DNA from: REEB506 sp040381035
GTDB taxonomy: Bacteria; Pseudomonadota; Alphaproteobacteria; Caulobacterales; Aquidulcibacteraceae
Assembly (NCBI GenBank): GCA_040381035.1
Contig: JBEIHY010000007.1
Location: forward strand, 1-64,000
Length of the DNA: 64,000 bases
Direction of reading: 5' to 3'
Position numbers and translations under genes: made by a program. Numbering within the stretch: the stretch's first letter is position 1; each line of letters begins with the position of its first letter. Shown one piece after another: positions 50,914 through 60,476 of the stretch. The notes below the pieces were generated by a model. The model saw nothing but the letters and a program-made list of their open reading frames with translations, did no database searches and was not told the origin of the DNA.

Positions 50914-51246
50914 ATGGACATTTTCCTGACCGGCTTCACCGCCTTCAATCTCTTGCTGGCGCTGATGGCGGCGCAGAAGGCCGCGCGTCTCTTGCGCCCA
51001 ACCGGCCATGAGCGTTGGGCAAGCCGGCGCTTGTTCGGGCTCGCCGTGTTCATCGCGGTCAGCCTGCCGATCGTGTGCCTCGGCGCGATCGTCGCCGGCT
51101 GGACCCTGCGGGCCAACGCCCATTTCGGTGCGCATGTGGCGATCGCAGCGCCGACCGCCTGGTTGCTGGCGATGGGGGCGCTGTTTGCGGCCGTGGATTT
51201 CCTTGAGGACGGCATTTTAGGCAACGCCTTGAAGCCGCGGCGCTAA
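50914..51246 (+). CDS. Hypothetical membrane protein, three helices
   Basis: A 110-residue protein from the ATG at 50914, 25 bases after argC. Three hydrophobic segments (about 5-25, 43-65 and 77-100), separated by a basic loop (AARLLRPTGHERWASRR). Not recognised as a named family. Its position directly behind argC suggests cotranscription, but it has no evident link with arginine synthesis. Codon use resembles the neighbours, so it is probably real. Confidence 0.65.
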   Translation: MDIFLTGFTAFNLLLALMAAQKAARLLRPTGHERWASRRLFGLAVFIAVSLPIVCLGAIVAGWTLRANAHFGAHVAIAAPTAWLLAMGALFAAVDFLEDGILGNALKPRR

Positions 51247-51276
51247 CGGGGCGATTGGGTGCCGATTTGGGGGCGT

Positions 51277-51951
51277 TCAGAACCCTTCAAACCGCGCGAA
51301 GGCTTCCACCGGCGCGCGTTCAGAGCGCAGCTGGTTCACCGGCGCATCGCGATCTGCATAGCCAAGCGCCATGCCGCAATAGATCATCTCGGTCTGCGGC
51401 AGCGCAAAATGCGCCTTCAAGGTGGCGCGGGCGCGGGCCCAGAACTCTTGCATGCAGGTCGCCAAACCCTGTTCTTCGGCGGCCAAGGCCAGCGACTGCA
51501 TGAACATGCCCAGATGCGCCCATTGGCCATGGCCCATGCGGTCGTCGATGATGAAAAACAGACCCACGGGCGCGCCGAAGAAATCCATGTTGCGCGCCAG
51601 ATGCCCGAGCCGGCCGAGCTTGTTGTCGCGCCCGATGCCGAGTTTTTCGTACATCTGCTCGCCCAGCTCATAGCGCCAGGTACGGTGCGGCTCCCACAGA
51701 TTGGCCGGATAGATCGGCCGGTCGCCTTCTTCACCGCCGGGATTGGCGCTCATCGCGGCTTTGGTCAGTTCAATCACTTTTGCGCGGGCTTCGCCTGCGA
51801 CGGCAATCACTTTCCAAGGCTGGACATTGCCGCCCGACGGGGACCACCGGGCTGCATCAAGCAGTGCGTAAACCTGCGCTTGCGTGACGGTCTTATCTAA
51901 GAAGGCGCGGGTGGAAATGCGCGTGCGCAGGGCGAGATCAACGCTGGTCAT
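51277..51951 (-). CDS. Nitroreductase-family flavoprotein
   Basis: A 224-residue protein from the ATG at 51951, with GGGAG upstream; an in-frame TTG at 51963 precedes it. Typical FMN-binding opening ALRTRISTRAFLDKTVT, then WSPSGGNVQPWKVIAV, GMFMQSLALAAEEQGLATC and GMALGYADRDAPVNQLRSER, the NfsB/PnbA-like pattern. Members reduce nitro groups, quinones or enones with NAD(P)H as homodimers in the cytoplasm. The physiological substrate is unknown. It follows the Sel1 gene on the same strand with a 12-base gap, so the erpA-sel1-nitroreductase genes form an operon. Confidence 0.9.
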   Translation of the reverse strand: MTSVDLALRTRISTRAFLDKTVTQAQVYALLDAARWSPSGGNVQPWKVIAVAGEARAKVIELTKAAMSANPGGEEGDRPIYPANLWEPHRTWRYELGEQMYEKLGIGRDNKLGRLGHLARNMDFFGAPVGLFFIIDDRMGHGQWAHLGMFMQSLALAAEEQGLATCMQEFWARARATLKAHFALPQTEMIYCGMALGYADRDAPVNQLRSERAPVEAFARFEGF

Positions 51952-51963
51952 CAGGGCTCCCAA

Positions 51964-52587
51964 TCAATGCCGGGCGGTGGTCTTGGCGAGAACTTTGCCG
52001 CGGGCGCGCGCAGCGGCGAGTTCGGCGCCGGTCAAACCATCAGCGGCGCGCAAGGCGGCGTCATGGGCCTCTTCGCCGGCGCCGAGGGCGACGGCTGCGT
52101 ACAACCAAGCCAGCGCTTCTGCCGGGTCTGCGCGTGCGCCCTTGCCAGCTGTTAGCCACATGCCCAGGCGCGTCATGGCGGTGGGATTGCCAGCTTCTGC
52201 GGCGCGGCGGATCAAATCATGTGCGCGGGGCAGATCAGCGGCGCCGGCTTGGCCGGCTGCGAGCATTTCGCCAGCCTCCAGCATGGCGTCATCGAGCCCG
52301 GCCGCTGCCGCCTTGAGCAACAGATCGAGGCGCACGCTGGCGTCCGGCGCGATGCGGGCGAGTGCCAGAAGCGCGGGGCCGTGGCCGCTATCGCCGGCGA
52401 TCTTGTACAGGGCCGCGGCTTTTGCCAGTGAGGGCGCAACGCCTTGGCCGGCCAGAAACAATCCCCCAAGCAAGAACAGCGCCTCCGGCTCGCCGCGATC
52501 GGCGGCGGATTCCAGATGCGGCACGGCGCGCGCTGCGTCGCCCTTGTCTAGCGCCCGGCGCGCGGCCTTGAGGGGATCGCGCGCCAT
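51964..52587 (-). CDS. Sel1-repeat protein
   Basis: A 207-residue protein from the ATG at 52587, overlapping the erpA stop (TGATG). Four or five Sel1-type repeats are visible: EALFLLGGLFLAGQGVAPSL, GPALLALARIAP, DAMLEAGEMLAAGQ and TAMTRLGMWLTAGKGARADP. There is no signal peptide. Such proteins are protein-protein scaffolds. Coupling to the Fe-S carrier gene is notable but the functional link is unknown. It is unrelated in sequence length to the short Sel1 protein at 11452. Confidence 0.8.
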   Translation of the reverse strand: MARDPLKAARRALDKGDAARAVPHLESAADRGEPEALFLLGGLFLAGQGVAPSLAKAAALYKIAGDSGHGPALLALARIAPDASVRLDLLLKAAAAGLDDAMLEAGEMLAAGQAGAADLPRAHDLIRRAAEAGNPTAMTRLGMWLTAGKGARADPAEALAWLYAAVALGAGEEAHDAALRAADGLTGAELAAARARGKVLAKTTARH

Positions 52588-52913
52588 CACACCGAAAAGC
52601 TGACGCCGCAGCCGCAGCCGGTTTTGGTGTTGGGGTTCTTGACCTTGAACGCCGCCCCGATCAGTTCATCGACCCAATCGAGTTCGGAGCCGGCTAGAAG
52701 ATCGAGGCTCACGGCGTCGACGAACAGCTTGGCGCCGTCGCGTTCGATCACCAGATCGTCGGCCTCCGGCGCGCGCGCGACCCGGATATCGTATTGGAAA
52801 CCGGAACATCCGCCGCCCAGAACCGCCAGACGCAGTCCGGCTGCCGCCGGATCGAGGGTCGCGATCTGGTGAATGCGGGCGGCCGCGGCGGCGCTCAAAC
52901 TGATCGGCTGCAT
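52587..52913 (-). CDS. erpA: Iron-sulfur cluster assembly A-type carrier
   Basis: A 108-residue HesB/IscA-type protein from the ATG at 52913, with AAGGGAG upstream; the frame extends upstream without similarity. The three conserved Cys are present: GGGCSGFQY and the C-terminal GCGCGVSF. It accepts and transfers Fe-S clusters to apoproteins. The ErpA subtype is a guess from the core sequence and length; IscA-like is possible. It is divergent from dgt with about 60 bases between, which must hold both promoters. In several alphaproteobacteria an A-type carrier gene sits beside dgt. Confidence 0.88.
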   Translation of the reverse strand: MQPISLSAAAAARIHQIATLDPAAAGLRLAVLGGGCSGFQYDIRVARAPEADDLVIERDGAKLFVDAVSLDLLAGSELDWVDELIGAAFKVKNPNTKTGCGCGVSFSV

Positions 52914-52974
52914 GAGGCACACTCCCTTAAGCTGGGAAACACTATATGGCGATTGGCCAACCGAGGAGAAGGCA

Positions 52975-54198
52975 ATGACGACGCAGGGGCGAAAACAGCC
53001 AAGTTTTGCCGCGCCGGCCTGGTGGCTGGCTGACCGCGCGCCATACGCCACAGACCCGACGGCGACGCGCGGGCGCCTGCATCTTGAACCCGAAAGCGCA
53101 ACCCGCACCCCGTTCCAGCGCGACCGCGATCGCATCATTCACTCCGGCGCGTTTCGACGTTTAAAGCAGAAAACTCAAGTGTTTATCGCCCATGAAGGCG
53201 ATTATTTCCGCACCCGACTGACCCATACCCTGGAAGTCGCCCAAATTGCCCGGTCAGTGGCGCGCACCTTGGGGTTGGATGAAGACCTTGCCGAGACGGT
53301 GGCGCTTGCCCATGATCTCGGCCATCCGCCGTTTGGTCATTCCGGCGAAGATGAGCTGAACGCCTGCATGGCCGACTATGGCGGGTTTGACCACAATGCC
53401 CAGACCCTACGGGTCGTGACCCGCCTCGAAGCGCGCTATCCGGCCTGGGACGGGCTCAATCTCAGTTGGGAAACGCTTGAGGGTGTGGTCAAGCATAATG
53501 GCCCGCTGGTCACGCCGCGCAATCCGCCCGAAAGCCTGCCGCGGGCGATCCTCGATTATGCCGCACTGCATGACCTGGAGCTTGATACCTATGCCGGGCC
53601 GGAGGCGCAGATTGCCGCCCTGGCCGATGATATCGCCTACAACAATCACGACATTGATGATGGCCTGCGCGCCAAGCTGTTCACGCTCGACGATCTGATG
53701 GAGCTGCCCTTTGTTGGTGATGTCATTCGCAAGGTGCGCGACGATTACCCCGGCATCGCCGCCGACCGCTGGGCGCATGAAAGCGTGCGGCGGCTGATTG
53801 GCTTGCGGGTTGCAGATCTCGTCACTGAAACGCGGGTGCGGGCGCAGCGATTAAAGCCGAAAAGCGCTGCTGATGTGCGCGCAGCGGGCGAGCCTTTGGT
53901 CGGCTTCTCTGAGGAAATGCGCCAGCACGAGCGGGCTCTGCGGCGGTTTCTGTTTGACCGCATGTATCGCCATTATCGCATCGCGCGGGTCCGCAGCCAG
54001 GCGCGGCGCATCTTGAAGGATTTGTTTGGCCTGTTCTTCGCTGAGCCGGAATTGCTGCCCGATAATTGGCGCGCGCAAGCCTGCGCCAACGAGGGCGCGG
54101 AGCGGGCGGTGATCGTTTGCGATTACATCGCCGGAATGACCGATCCGTATGCCATTGCCGAGCATCGCCGGCTGTTCAATCTCGACCCTTGGGCTTGA
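52975..54198 (+). CDS. dgt: Deoxyguanosinetriphosphate triphosphohydrolase-like protein
   Basis: A 407-residue HD-domain enzyme from the ATG at 52975, with GAGGAGAAGG upstream. The N-terminal RTPFQRDRDRIIHSGAFRRL and KTQVF are dGTPase signatures. The metal site is formed by His in RLTHTLEVAQ, the HD pair in LAHDLGHPPFGH and a later Asp in LADDIAYNNHD. It would hydrolyse dNTPs to deoxynucleosides and triphosphate; it belongs to the type 2 (shorter) subfamily. In Caulobacter relatives dgt is followed by argS; here the next gene is the SPOR protein directly. Confidence 0.93.
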   Translation: MTTQGRKQPSFAAPAWWLADRAPYATDPTATRGRLHLEPESATRTPFQRDRDRIIHSGAFRRLKQKTQVFIAHEGDYFRTRLTHTLEVAQIARSVARTLGLDEDLAETVALAHDLGHPPFGHSGEDELNACMADYGGFDHNAQTLRVVTRLEARYPAWDGLNLSWETLEGVVKHNGPLVTPRNPPESLPRAILDYAALHDLELDTYAGPEAQIAALADDIAYNNHDIDDGLRAKLFTLDDLMELPFVGDVIRKVRDDYPGIAADRWAHESVRRLIGLRVADLVTETRVRAQRLKPKSAADVRAAGEPLVGFSEEMRQHERALRRFLFDRMYRHYRIARVRSQARRILKDLFGLFFAEPELLPDNWRAQACANEGAERAVIVCDYIAGMTDPYAIAEHRRLFNLDPWA

Positions 54199-54247
54199 AT
54201 CGGCCCGTCCATGGTAAGTTTCCGGCTCTGATTCGGAGAGCGCCGTC

Positions 54248-54988
54248 ATGGCCGCCAGCAAACAACGCGTCCTCAATCCGGACCTCGATGAGGCTCCACC
54301 GCGCCCGCCGCCAAGCGCCAATCCAGGTTTGGCGATCGCGATTTCCGCCTTAGCTGTCCTTGTGCTGGCGGCGATGGTTTGGCTGAATTTCGGCGGCTCC
54401 ACGAACGCGCCGGCGGTCGCGCCAGAAGCCAAGAGTTTCAAGGTCCGCGGCGAAGGCCCAGAAGCCGCCGATCCGCCGCCGCCGGTGGATCGAGCCGTTT
54501 ATGACGTGATTGAAGGGCAAGCCACGATCGCCCGGTCGCTGCCGCCCGAAGCAGTGGCCAAGGCAGAAGCGGCGGGCGCACTCGCCACAGAGCCTTCGCT
54601 CGCCGCCGCGCCGGAGCAAGCCCCCCCCGCCGGCCCCATTGATTTGCGAAAACCGGCCAATTCCGCTCCAGCGGCCAAGCCAGAGCCGGTCAAGCCAGCC
54701 GCATCCGATCCGCCGGTTTCGGCAAAATCGGGTCCAACCAAGTCCGGACCGGTTGTTGTCCAGATCGCAGCGTTGCGGTCACCGGACGCCGCCAAGGCGC
54801 TGTTTGTGCGCGTGCAAGAAAAAGTGCCGGCCGCCGCCGGCGCAATCTTGATTGTCCAGCCGGTCAGCCAGCCCAATGGCCAAGTCTTCCGTGTGCGGAT
54901 CGGCCATTTCGCCGACCGCGCCGGCGCCGACACATTTTGCGCCAGTTTGCGCGCTCAATCTTTTGACTGTCAGGTGATTGCCCCATGA
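54248..54988 (+). CDS. SPOR-domain cell-envelope protein
   Basis: A 246-residue protein: a short cytoplasmic N-terminus, one membrane helix (about 27-46), a long Pro/Ala-rich periplasmic linker (about 50-170), and a C-terminal SPOR domain (about 170-246; VVQIAALRSPDAAKALFVR, then RVRIGHFADRAGADTFCASL). SPOR domains bind denuded glycan at the division septum. Its stop overlaps the nagZ start (ATGA), linking it to peptidoglycan recycling. Likely a septal protein of the FtsN/DedD kind, though a specific name cannot be assigned. Confidence 0.87.
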   Translation: MAASKQRVLNPDLDEAPPRPPPSANPGLAIAISALAVLVLAAMVWLNFGGSTNAPAVAPEAKSFKVRGEGPEAADPPPPVDRAVYDVIEGQATIARSLPPEAVAKAEAAGALATEPSLAAAPEQAPPAGPIDLRKPANSAPAAKPEPVKPAASDPPVSAKSGPTKSGPVVVQIAALRSPDAAKALFVRVQEKVPAAAGAILIVQPVSQPNGQVFRVRIGHFADRAGADTFCASLRAQSFDCQVIAP

Positions 54989-56013
54989 CCGAACGAACTG
55001 CCGTGATCTATGGCTGGCGCGCCCCGACCTTGAGCGCCGACGCCGCAGCATTTTTTCGCGCCGCCAAGCCGTGGGGGTTCATCCTGTTCACCGAGGCCTG
55101 CAAAAGCCGTGCGCAAGTGCGTGCGTTGGCGGAGCAAATGCGCGAGGCTGTCGAGGGCGAAGTCGTGATTTTCGTCGACCAGGAAGGCGGGCGTGTGGCG
55201 CGCCTGAAAGCTCCGGAATGGCCGATCTTTCCGGCTGCCGCCGCCTATGGCCGGCTCTATGCCCGCTCCAAGGCGGAAGGCTTGGAAGCTTGCCGCTTGG
55301 GCCATCGGCTGATGGCGCATGAGCTGGCCGATCTGGGTTTGCGCGCCGATTGCGCCCCGTGCCTGGATCTGCCCGCCGAAGGCGCTGATCCGATCATTGG
55401 CGACCGTGCATTTGGGACCGACCCGGCCCAGATCGTGGCGCTTGGCAAAGCCGCGATCGAGGGGCTGCATGCGGGCGGTGTGGCCAGCGTTATTAAGCAT
55501 CTGCCAGGCCACGGCCGCGCCAATGTCGACAGCCATTTGGCGCTGCCGCGGGTCGAGGCTGGCGAGCAGGCGCTGGCGCAAGATTTTGCCTGCTTTTCGC
55601 CTTTCGCGGATGCGCCTATGGCGATGACAGCCCATGTGCTTTATGAGGCCGTGGACGAGGCTCGACCGGCCACGACCTCGTCTGAAGTGATCCGCCGCAT
55701 CATTCGCGGACAGATCGGTTTCCGCGGCCTGTTGATGAGCGACGATCTCGGCATGAAAGCTTTGCACGGCAGCTGGTGGGACAAGACCGAATCCGCTTTG
55801 GCGGCGGGCTGCGATGTCGTGCTGCATTGCTCAGGCGATCTGATCGAAATGGAAGAGGTGGCGGGCGCTGCGCCCGTGCTTGCCGGCCAATCGCTGATCC
55901 GCGCCCAAGCCGCTGAGCATATCGCGTTCGCGCCGCCGCAGCCGTTTGACGCCGAGGCTGGCTGGGCGCGGTTCAAGAAGCTTATGGGCCTTGTCGCCGG
56001 GCCGGGCGTGTGA
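54985..56013 (+). CDS. nagZ: Beta-N-acetylhexosaminidase (glycoside hydrolase family 3)
   Basis: A 342-residue cytoplasmic enzyme of peptidoglycan recycling that removes GlcNAc from GlcNAc-anhydroMurNAc peptides. FVDQEGGRVARLK, KHLPGHGRANVDSHLALP (the flexible loop with the catalytic His) and LLMSDDLGMKAL (nucleophile Asp) are intact. Start and stop overlap both neighbours: ATGA with the SPOR gene and GTGA with scpA. The order SPOR-nagZ-scpA-scpB-tatABC is typical of Caulobacterales and relatives. Confidence 0.94.
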   Translation: MTERTAVIYGWRAPTLSADAAAFFRAAKPWGFILFTEACKSRAQVRALAEQMREAVEGEVVIFVDQEGGRVARLKAPEWPIFPAAAAYGRLYARSKAEGLEACRLGHRLMAHELADLGLRADCAPCLDLPAEGADPIIGDRAFGTDPAQIVALGKAAIEGLHAGGVASVIKHLPGHGRANVDSHLALPRVEAGEQALAQDFACFSPFADAPMAMTAHVLYEAVDEARPATTSSEVIRRIIRGQIGFRGLLMSDDLGMKALHGSWWDKTESALAAGCDVVLHCSGDLIEMEEVAGAAPVLAGQSLIRAQAAEHIAFAPPQPFDAEAGWARFKKLMGLVAGPGV

Positions 56014-56825
56014 GAGCCACTGAGGACGATACCGACCTCGACGTCGCGGCCGCCCAAGCGGCGGCTGAAGACGGCGAAGGCCTCGTCCTCGATCTCGACG
56101 GGTTTGACGGTCCGTTGCATGTGCTGCTGCATTTGGCGCGGCTGCAGAAGGTCGATCTGGCGCGGCTGTCGCTGACCCATCTCTGCGACCAGTATTTGGC
56201 CTTTATCGAAATCGCCAAGCTGAAGCGGATCGAACTCGCGGCCGATTATCTGGTCATGGCGGCGTGGCTGTCCTTGCTGAAATCGCGCACGCTCCTGGCG
56301 AAACCGCCGATCGATGCGAACGCCTTCAGCGAGGCCGATCTGGCGCAGCGTTTGGCCTTGAAACTGATGCGTCTTGCCGAAGCGCGTGAGGCGGCCAAGC
56401 GGCTTGATGCGCTCGATCAGGTCGGTCGCGATGTGTTTCTTGTTGGCCAACCGCTGAGCCTGAAGATCGAACGCAGCAAGGTTTGGCAGGCCGATCTGAT
56501 GGCTCTTTTGCGCGCTTATGGCGGCCAGCGCTTGAAGAAACTCAAAACCCGCGCCTATGCCGCGCGCCTGCGCAAAGCCTATCCGCTGGAAACCGCGCGC
56601 AGGCGCCTGGAAGCCGCATTGAGCGATCTTGCCGATTGGGCGCAATTGGAAAGCTTGTCGCCGCGGCCAGAGCGTGGCCCGGACGCCCCGCCGGCGCCGT
56701 CCTATGTCGCCAGCACGTTTGGGGCGGCGCTGGAGCTGGTGCGCGATCACCGCCTGGATATGCGCCAGGCGAGCCCCTTCGCGCCGCTCTATTTCCGGGC
56801 CCATCGCGAGGAGGGCGGGCCGTGA
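56010..56825 (+). CDS. scpA: Segregation and condensation protein A
   Basis: A 271-residue kleisin subunit of the SMC-ScpAB condensin. It starts with GTG at 56010, overlapping the nagZ stop. The N-terminal LDLDGFDGPLHVLLHLARLQ is the ScpA signature that binds the SMC neck, and YLVMAAWLSLLKSRTLL the following helix; the C-terminal winged helix binds the SMC cap. The long acidic N-terminus before residue 25 is unusual but mild. scpB follows with a GTGA overlap, so stoichiometric translation is likely. Confidence 0.94.
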   Translation: MRATEDDTDLDVAAAQAAAEDGEGLVLDLDGFDGPLHVLLHLARLQKVDLARLSLTHLCDQYLAFIEIAKLKRIELAADYLVMAAWLSLLKSRTLLAKPPIDANAFSEADLAQRLALKLMRLAEAREAAKRLDALDQVGRDVFLVGQPLSLKIERSKVWQADLMALLRAYGGQRLKKLKTRAYAARLRKAYPLETARRRLEAALSDLADWAQLESLSPRPERGPDAPPAPSYVASTFGAALELVRDHRLDMRQASPFAPLYFRAHREEGGP

Positions 56826-57580
56826 GCGGGCGCAAACGCAAACCGCCCTCTGCCGTGCAGGACGCGATGCAGCGGATCGAGGCGGCGTTCGTCGATGGTC
56901 CCTCGCAGACGCCGCCAGCGAACGAGGCTGCCCCTGCGATCGATCCGCATCTGCGCGCGCTGGAGGCCATGTTGTTTGCTGCGCCCGAACCGCTGGGGCG
57001 CGAAGAGATCGAGCGGCGTTTGCCGGCCGGGGCGGACGCTGGCGCGCTGCTGGGCCAGCTTGCCCAGACCTATGCCGGTCGTGGCGTGATCCTGGCGCAG
57101 GTTGCCGGCAAATGGCGCATGCAGACCGCGCCGGACTTGGGCTATCTGTTTCAAGAGACCCGGGAAAGCCCGCGCAAATTGCCCAAAGCCGCGCTCGAAA
57201 CCTTGGCGGTGGTGGCCTATCACCAACCTGTGACCCGGGCAGAAATCGAAGACATTCGCGGCGCTTCTTTGAGCAAAGGCACGCTCGATTTCCTTCTGGA
57301 GCTGGGTTGGGTTCGGCCACGAGGGCGCAGGAAAAGCCCCGGCCGGCCGTTAACCTTTTGCACGACGGATGCGTTCTTGTCGCAGTTCGGCTTGTCGGGC
57401 CTTGATTCTTTGCCCGGCAAGGAGGATTTGAAGGCTCTGGGCGTGCTTGACGCGCGCGCTGCGAAAGACTTGGACATCCCCCGTCCCGGCGATGGCCCTG
57501 GCGAAGCGGACGAGCCGCTGCTGCCGGGGGACGACTCCGACGGGTTTTTTGTGGATCATATGCCGTCGCCTGATGGTTAA
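56822..57580 (+). CDS. scpB: Segregation and condensation protein B
   Basis: A 252-residue winged-helix protein starting with GTG at 56822, overlapping the scpA stop. Core motifs: LRALEAMLFAAPEPL (first winged helix) and KAALETLAVVAYHQPVTRAE, then IRGASLSKGTLDFLLELGWV (second). It dimerises and binds ScpA. The C-terminal tail is acidic and variable (GPGEADEPLLPGDDSDG). The open frame continues upstream through scpA without similarity, so the GTG start is preferred. Confidence 0.93.
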   Translation: MSGRKRKPPSAVQDAMQRIEAAFVDGPSQTPPANEAAPAIDPHLRALEAMLFAAPEPLGREEIERRLPAGADAGALLGQLAQTYAGRGVILAQVAGKWRMQTAPDLGYLFQETRESPRKLPKAALETLAVVAYHQPVTRAEIEDIRGASLSKGTLDFLLELGWVRPRGRRKSPGRPLTFCTTDAFLSQFGLSGLDSLPGKEDLKALGVLDARAAKDLDIPRPGDGPGEADEPLLPGDDSDGFFVDHMPSPDG

Positions 57581-57629
57581 ACCGGCGACGCGTAACGGAC
57601 GTATTTCCCACGTCCTATGGGAGCACAAC

Positions 57630-57869
57630 ATGCATATGCCTGGTATCTGGGGCTTGCTGATCGTTGGGTTGTTGGCCGTCATCCTGTTTGGCCGCCCCGG
57701 CAAGCTGTCCGGCTTCATGGAAGATTTGGGCAAGGGCATCAAAGGGTTCCGCAAGGGACTTGGCGATGAGCAGGGCGCTGCCCCCGCCCAACCTGTTGAG
57801 CCCGCGCGCCAGTTGCCGGACCAGGCGGCGGTGAAGGCCGACGCCCAGCGCGACAAGACCAGCGCTTAA
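57630..57869 (+). CDS. tatA: Sec-independent translocase subunit TatA
   Basis: A 79-residue protein from the ATG at 57630, with TGGGAG upstream. One membrane helix (GIWGLLIVGLLAVILFGRPGKL), with the FG hinge, followed by an amphipathic helix (FMEDLGKGIKGFRKGLGDE), matches TatA. It forms the variable-size translocation pore for folded twin-arginine substrates. The first gene of tatABC, it follows scpB with a 49-base gap. Possible Tat substrates in this window are the exported spermidine-synthase-like protein and ZnuA. Confidence 0.93.
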   Translation: MHMPGIWGLLIVGLLAVILFGRPGKLSGFMEDLGKGIKGFRKGLGDEQGAAPAQPVEPARQLPDQAAVKADAQRDKTSA

Positions 57870-57894
57870 ACGCCAACGCTGAAGGGCGCCGCTC

Positions 57895-58332
57895 ATGCTG
57901 CCGGGCCTCGGCTTTTCTGAAATCCTGGTGCTTGGGGTGCTGGCGCTTTTGGTCGTCGGCCCCAAGGACTTGCCGGTGATGCTGCGCACGCTCGGGCGCT
58001 GGATGGCCAAGCTGCGCGGCATGGCGCAGGAGTTCCGCACGGGCTTTGACGAACTGGCCCGTCAGGCTGAACTCGACGAACTGAAGCGTGAAGTTGATGC
58101 GCTGCGCCGCGGCGCGTCGCGTGGGATCGTCGGCCTTGCCGACGAGTTCACCCGGCCGGTTGATTTGTCGCCGATCCCGCCCACATCCGCATCGCCAATG
58201 GGGCCTGCACCCACTTTGCCCGCGCCCGAAAAAACCGCGCCCGAACCCGCACCGCAACCGGCGATCAGCACCGACGATCCCGCCCTCCCGTTTGCAGCGC
58301 CGCCAGCCCCATCTCCGGAGCGCTCCAGATGA
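57895..58332 (+). CDS. tatB: Sec-independent translocase subunit TatB
   Basis: A 145-residue protein. It begins MLPGLGFSEILVLGVLALLV with the single N-terminal helix and the conserved Glu at position 9 (SEILV), followed by VGPKDLP and an amphipathic helix (RTLGRWMAKLRGMAQEFRTG), then a long Pro-rich tail (PPTSASPMGPAPTLPAPEK). TatB and TatC form the receptor for twin-arginine signals. Stop and tatC start overlap by ATGA. Confidence 0.94.
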   Translation: MLPGLGFSEILVLGVLALLVVGPKDLPVMLRTLGRWMAKLRGMAQEFRTGFDELARQAELDELKREVDALRRGASRGIVGLADEFTRPVDLSPIPPTSASPMGPAPTLPAPEKTAPEPAPQPAISTDDPALPFAAPPAPSPERSR

Positions 58333-59168
58333 GTGCGGCGGGCGATGACGATGAAATCGAAGCCTCTCGGGCGCCATTGCTCGACCACTTGAATGAGCTG
58401 CGCTCGCGGCTGTTCATTGCGGTTGCGGCGCTGCTTGTCTGCTTCCTGATCGCCTATCCGTTCTCCAAACAGCTTTGGCAAATCCTGACCGAGCCGTTTG
58501 TCCAGGCCCTGACCCAGCTGCGGGGCCCGGATGCCGCCAAGCAGGGCATTGTCATGCAGAACACGTCTGCGTTTGGCTTCTTTCTGGTGCAGCTGAAAGT
58601 CTCGCTGTTCGTCGCCATCATCGCCTCGTTTCCGGTAACCGCCTACCAGGCCTATGCCTTCATCGCACCGGGTCTCTACAAGCGCGAAAAGCAGGCTGTG
58701 ACGCCGTTTCTGATCGCTGCGCCCGTCATGTTCTTGCTCGGCTGCCTGTTTGTGTATTACGTGGCGATGCCTTTTGCGCTTGAGTTTGCGTTAAAGCAGG
58801 AAGTGCTCGACGGGCCGGTGCAGGTGAAGTTCGTCCCGAAGGTTGAGGAATATCTCGCTTTGGTGACGACACTGTCCTTGGCGTTTGGTTTCGTGTTCCA
58901 GATTCCGGTTGTTTCCGCCTTGCTTGCGCGATCCGGCGTTTTGAGCGCCGACATCATGCGCAAGGGCCGGCGCTATGCGATCGTCGGGATCGCGGCTTTT
59001 TCGGCGTGCGTGACCCCGCCGGACCCGTTGTCGATGATGATCATGGCGATCCCGGTCTATATGCTGTTCGAAATTTCGATCTGGATCGTGGTGTTGATCG
59101 GGCGCAAGCGCTTGCAGGACGAGGCGAAAGCGGCTGAAGAAGCGGGCCAACCTTCCGCTGCCGAATAG
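58329..59168 (+). CDS. tatC: Sec-independent translocase subunit TatC
   Basis: A 279-residue, six-helix membrane protein. The N-terminal HLNELRSRL (with the conserved Glu that contacts the twin-arginine signal), the periplasmic TEPFVQAL and FIAPGLYKREK, and SACVTPPDPLSMMIMAIP are TatC signatures. It is the core of the twin-arginine receptor. It is translated by coupling with tatB and lies 9 bases before serS. Confidence 0.96.
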   Translation: MSAAGDDDEIEASRAPLLDHLNELRSRLFIAVAALLVCFLIAYPFSKQLWQILTEPFVQALTQLRGPDAAKQGIVMQNTSAFGFFLVQLKVSLFVAIIASFPVTAYQAYAFIAPGLYKREKQAVTPFLIAAPVMFLLGCLFVYYVAMPFALEFALKQEVLDGPVQVKFVPKVEEYLALVTTLSLAFGFVFQIPVVSALLARSGVLSADIMRKGRRYAIVGIAAFSACVTPPDPLSMMIMAIPVYMLFEISIWIVVLIGRKRLQDEAKAAEEAGQPSAAE

Positions 59169-59177
59169 AGCCGGTCC

Positions 59178-60473
<1,296 letters not shown>

Positions 60474-60476
60474 GCG

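Noticed and set aside
55641..57611. 656-codon open frame opposite nagZ/scpA/scpB
   Set aside because: Antisense to three certain genes; Arg/Pro-rich low-complexity translation typical of shadow frames.
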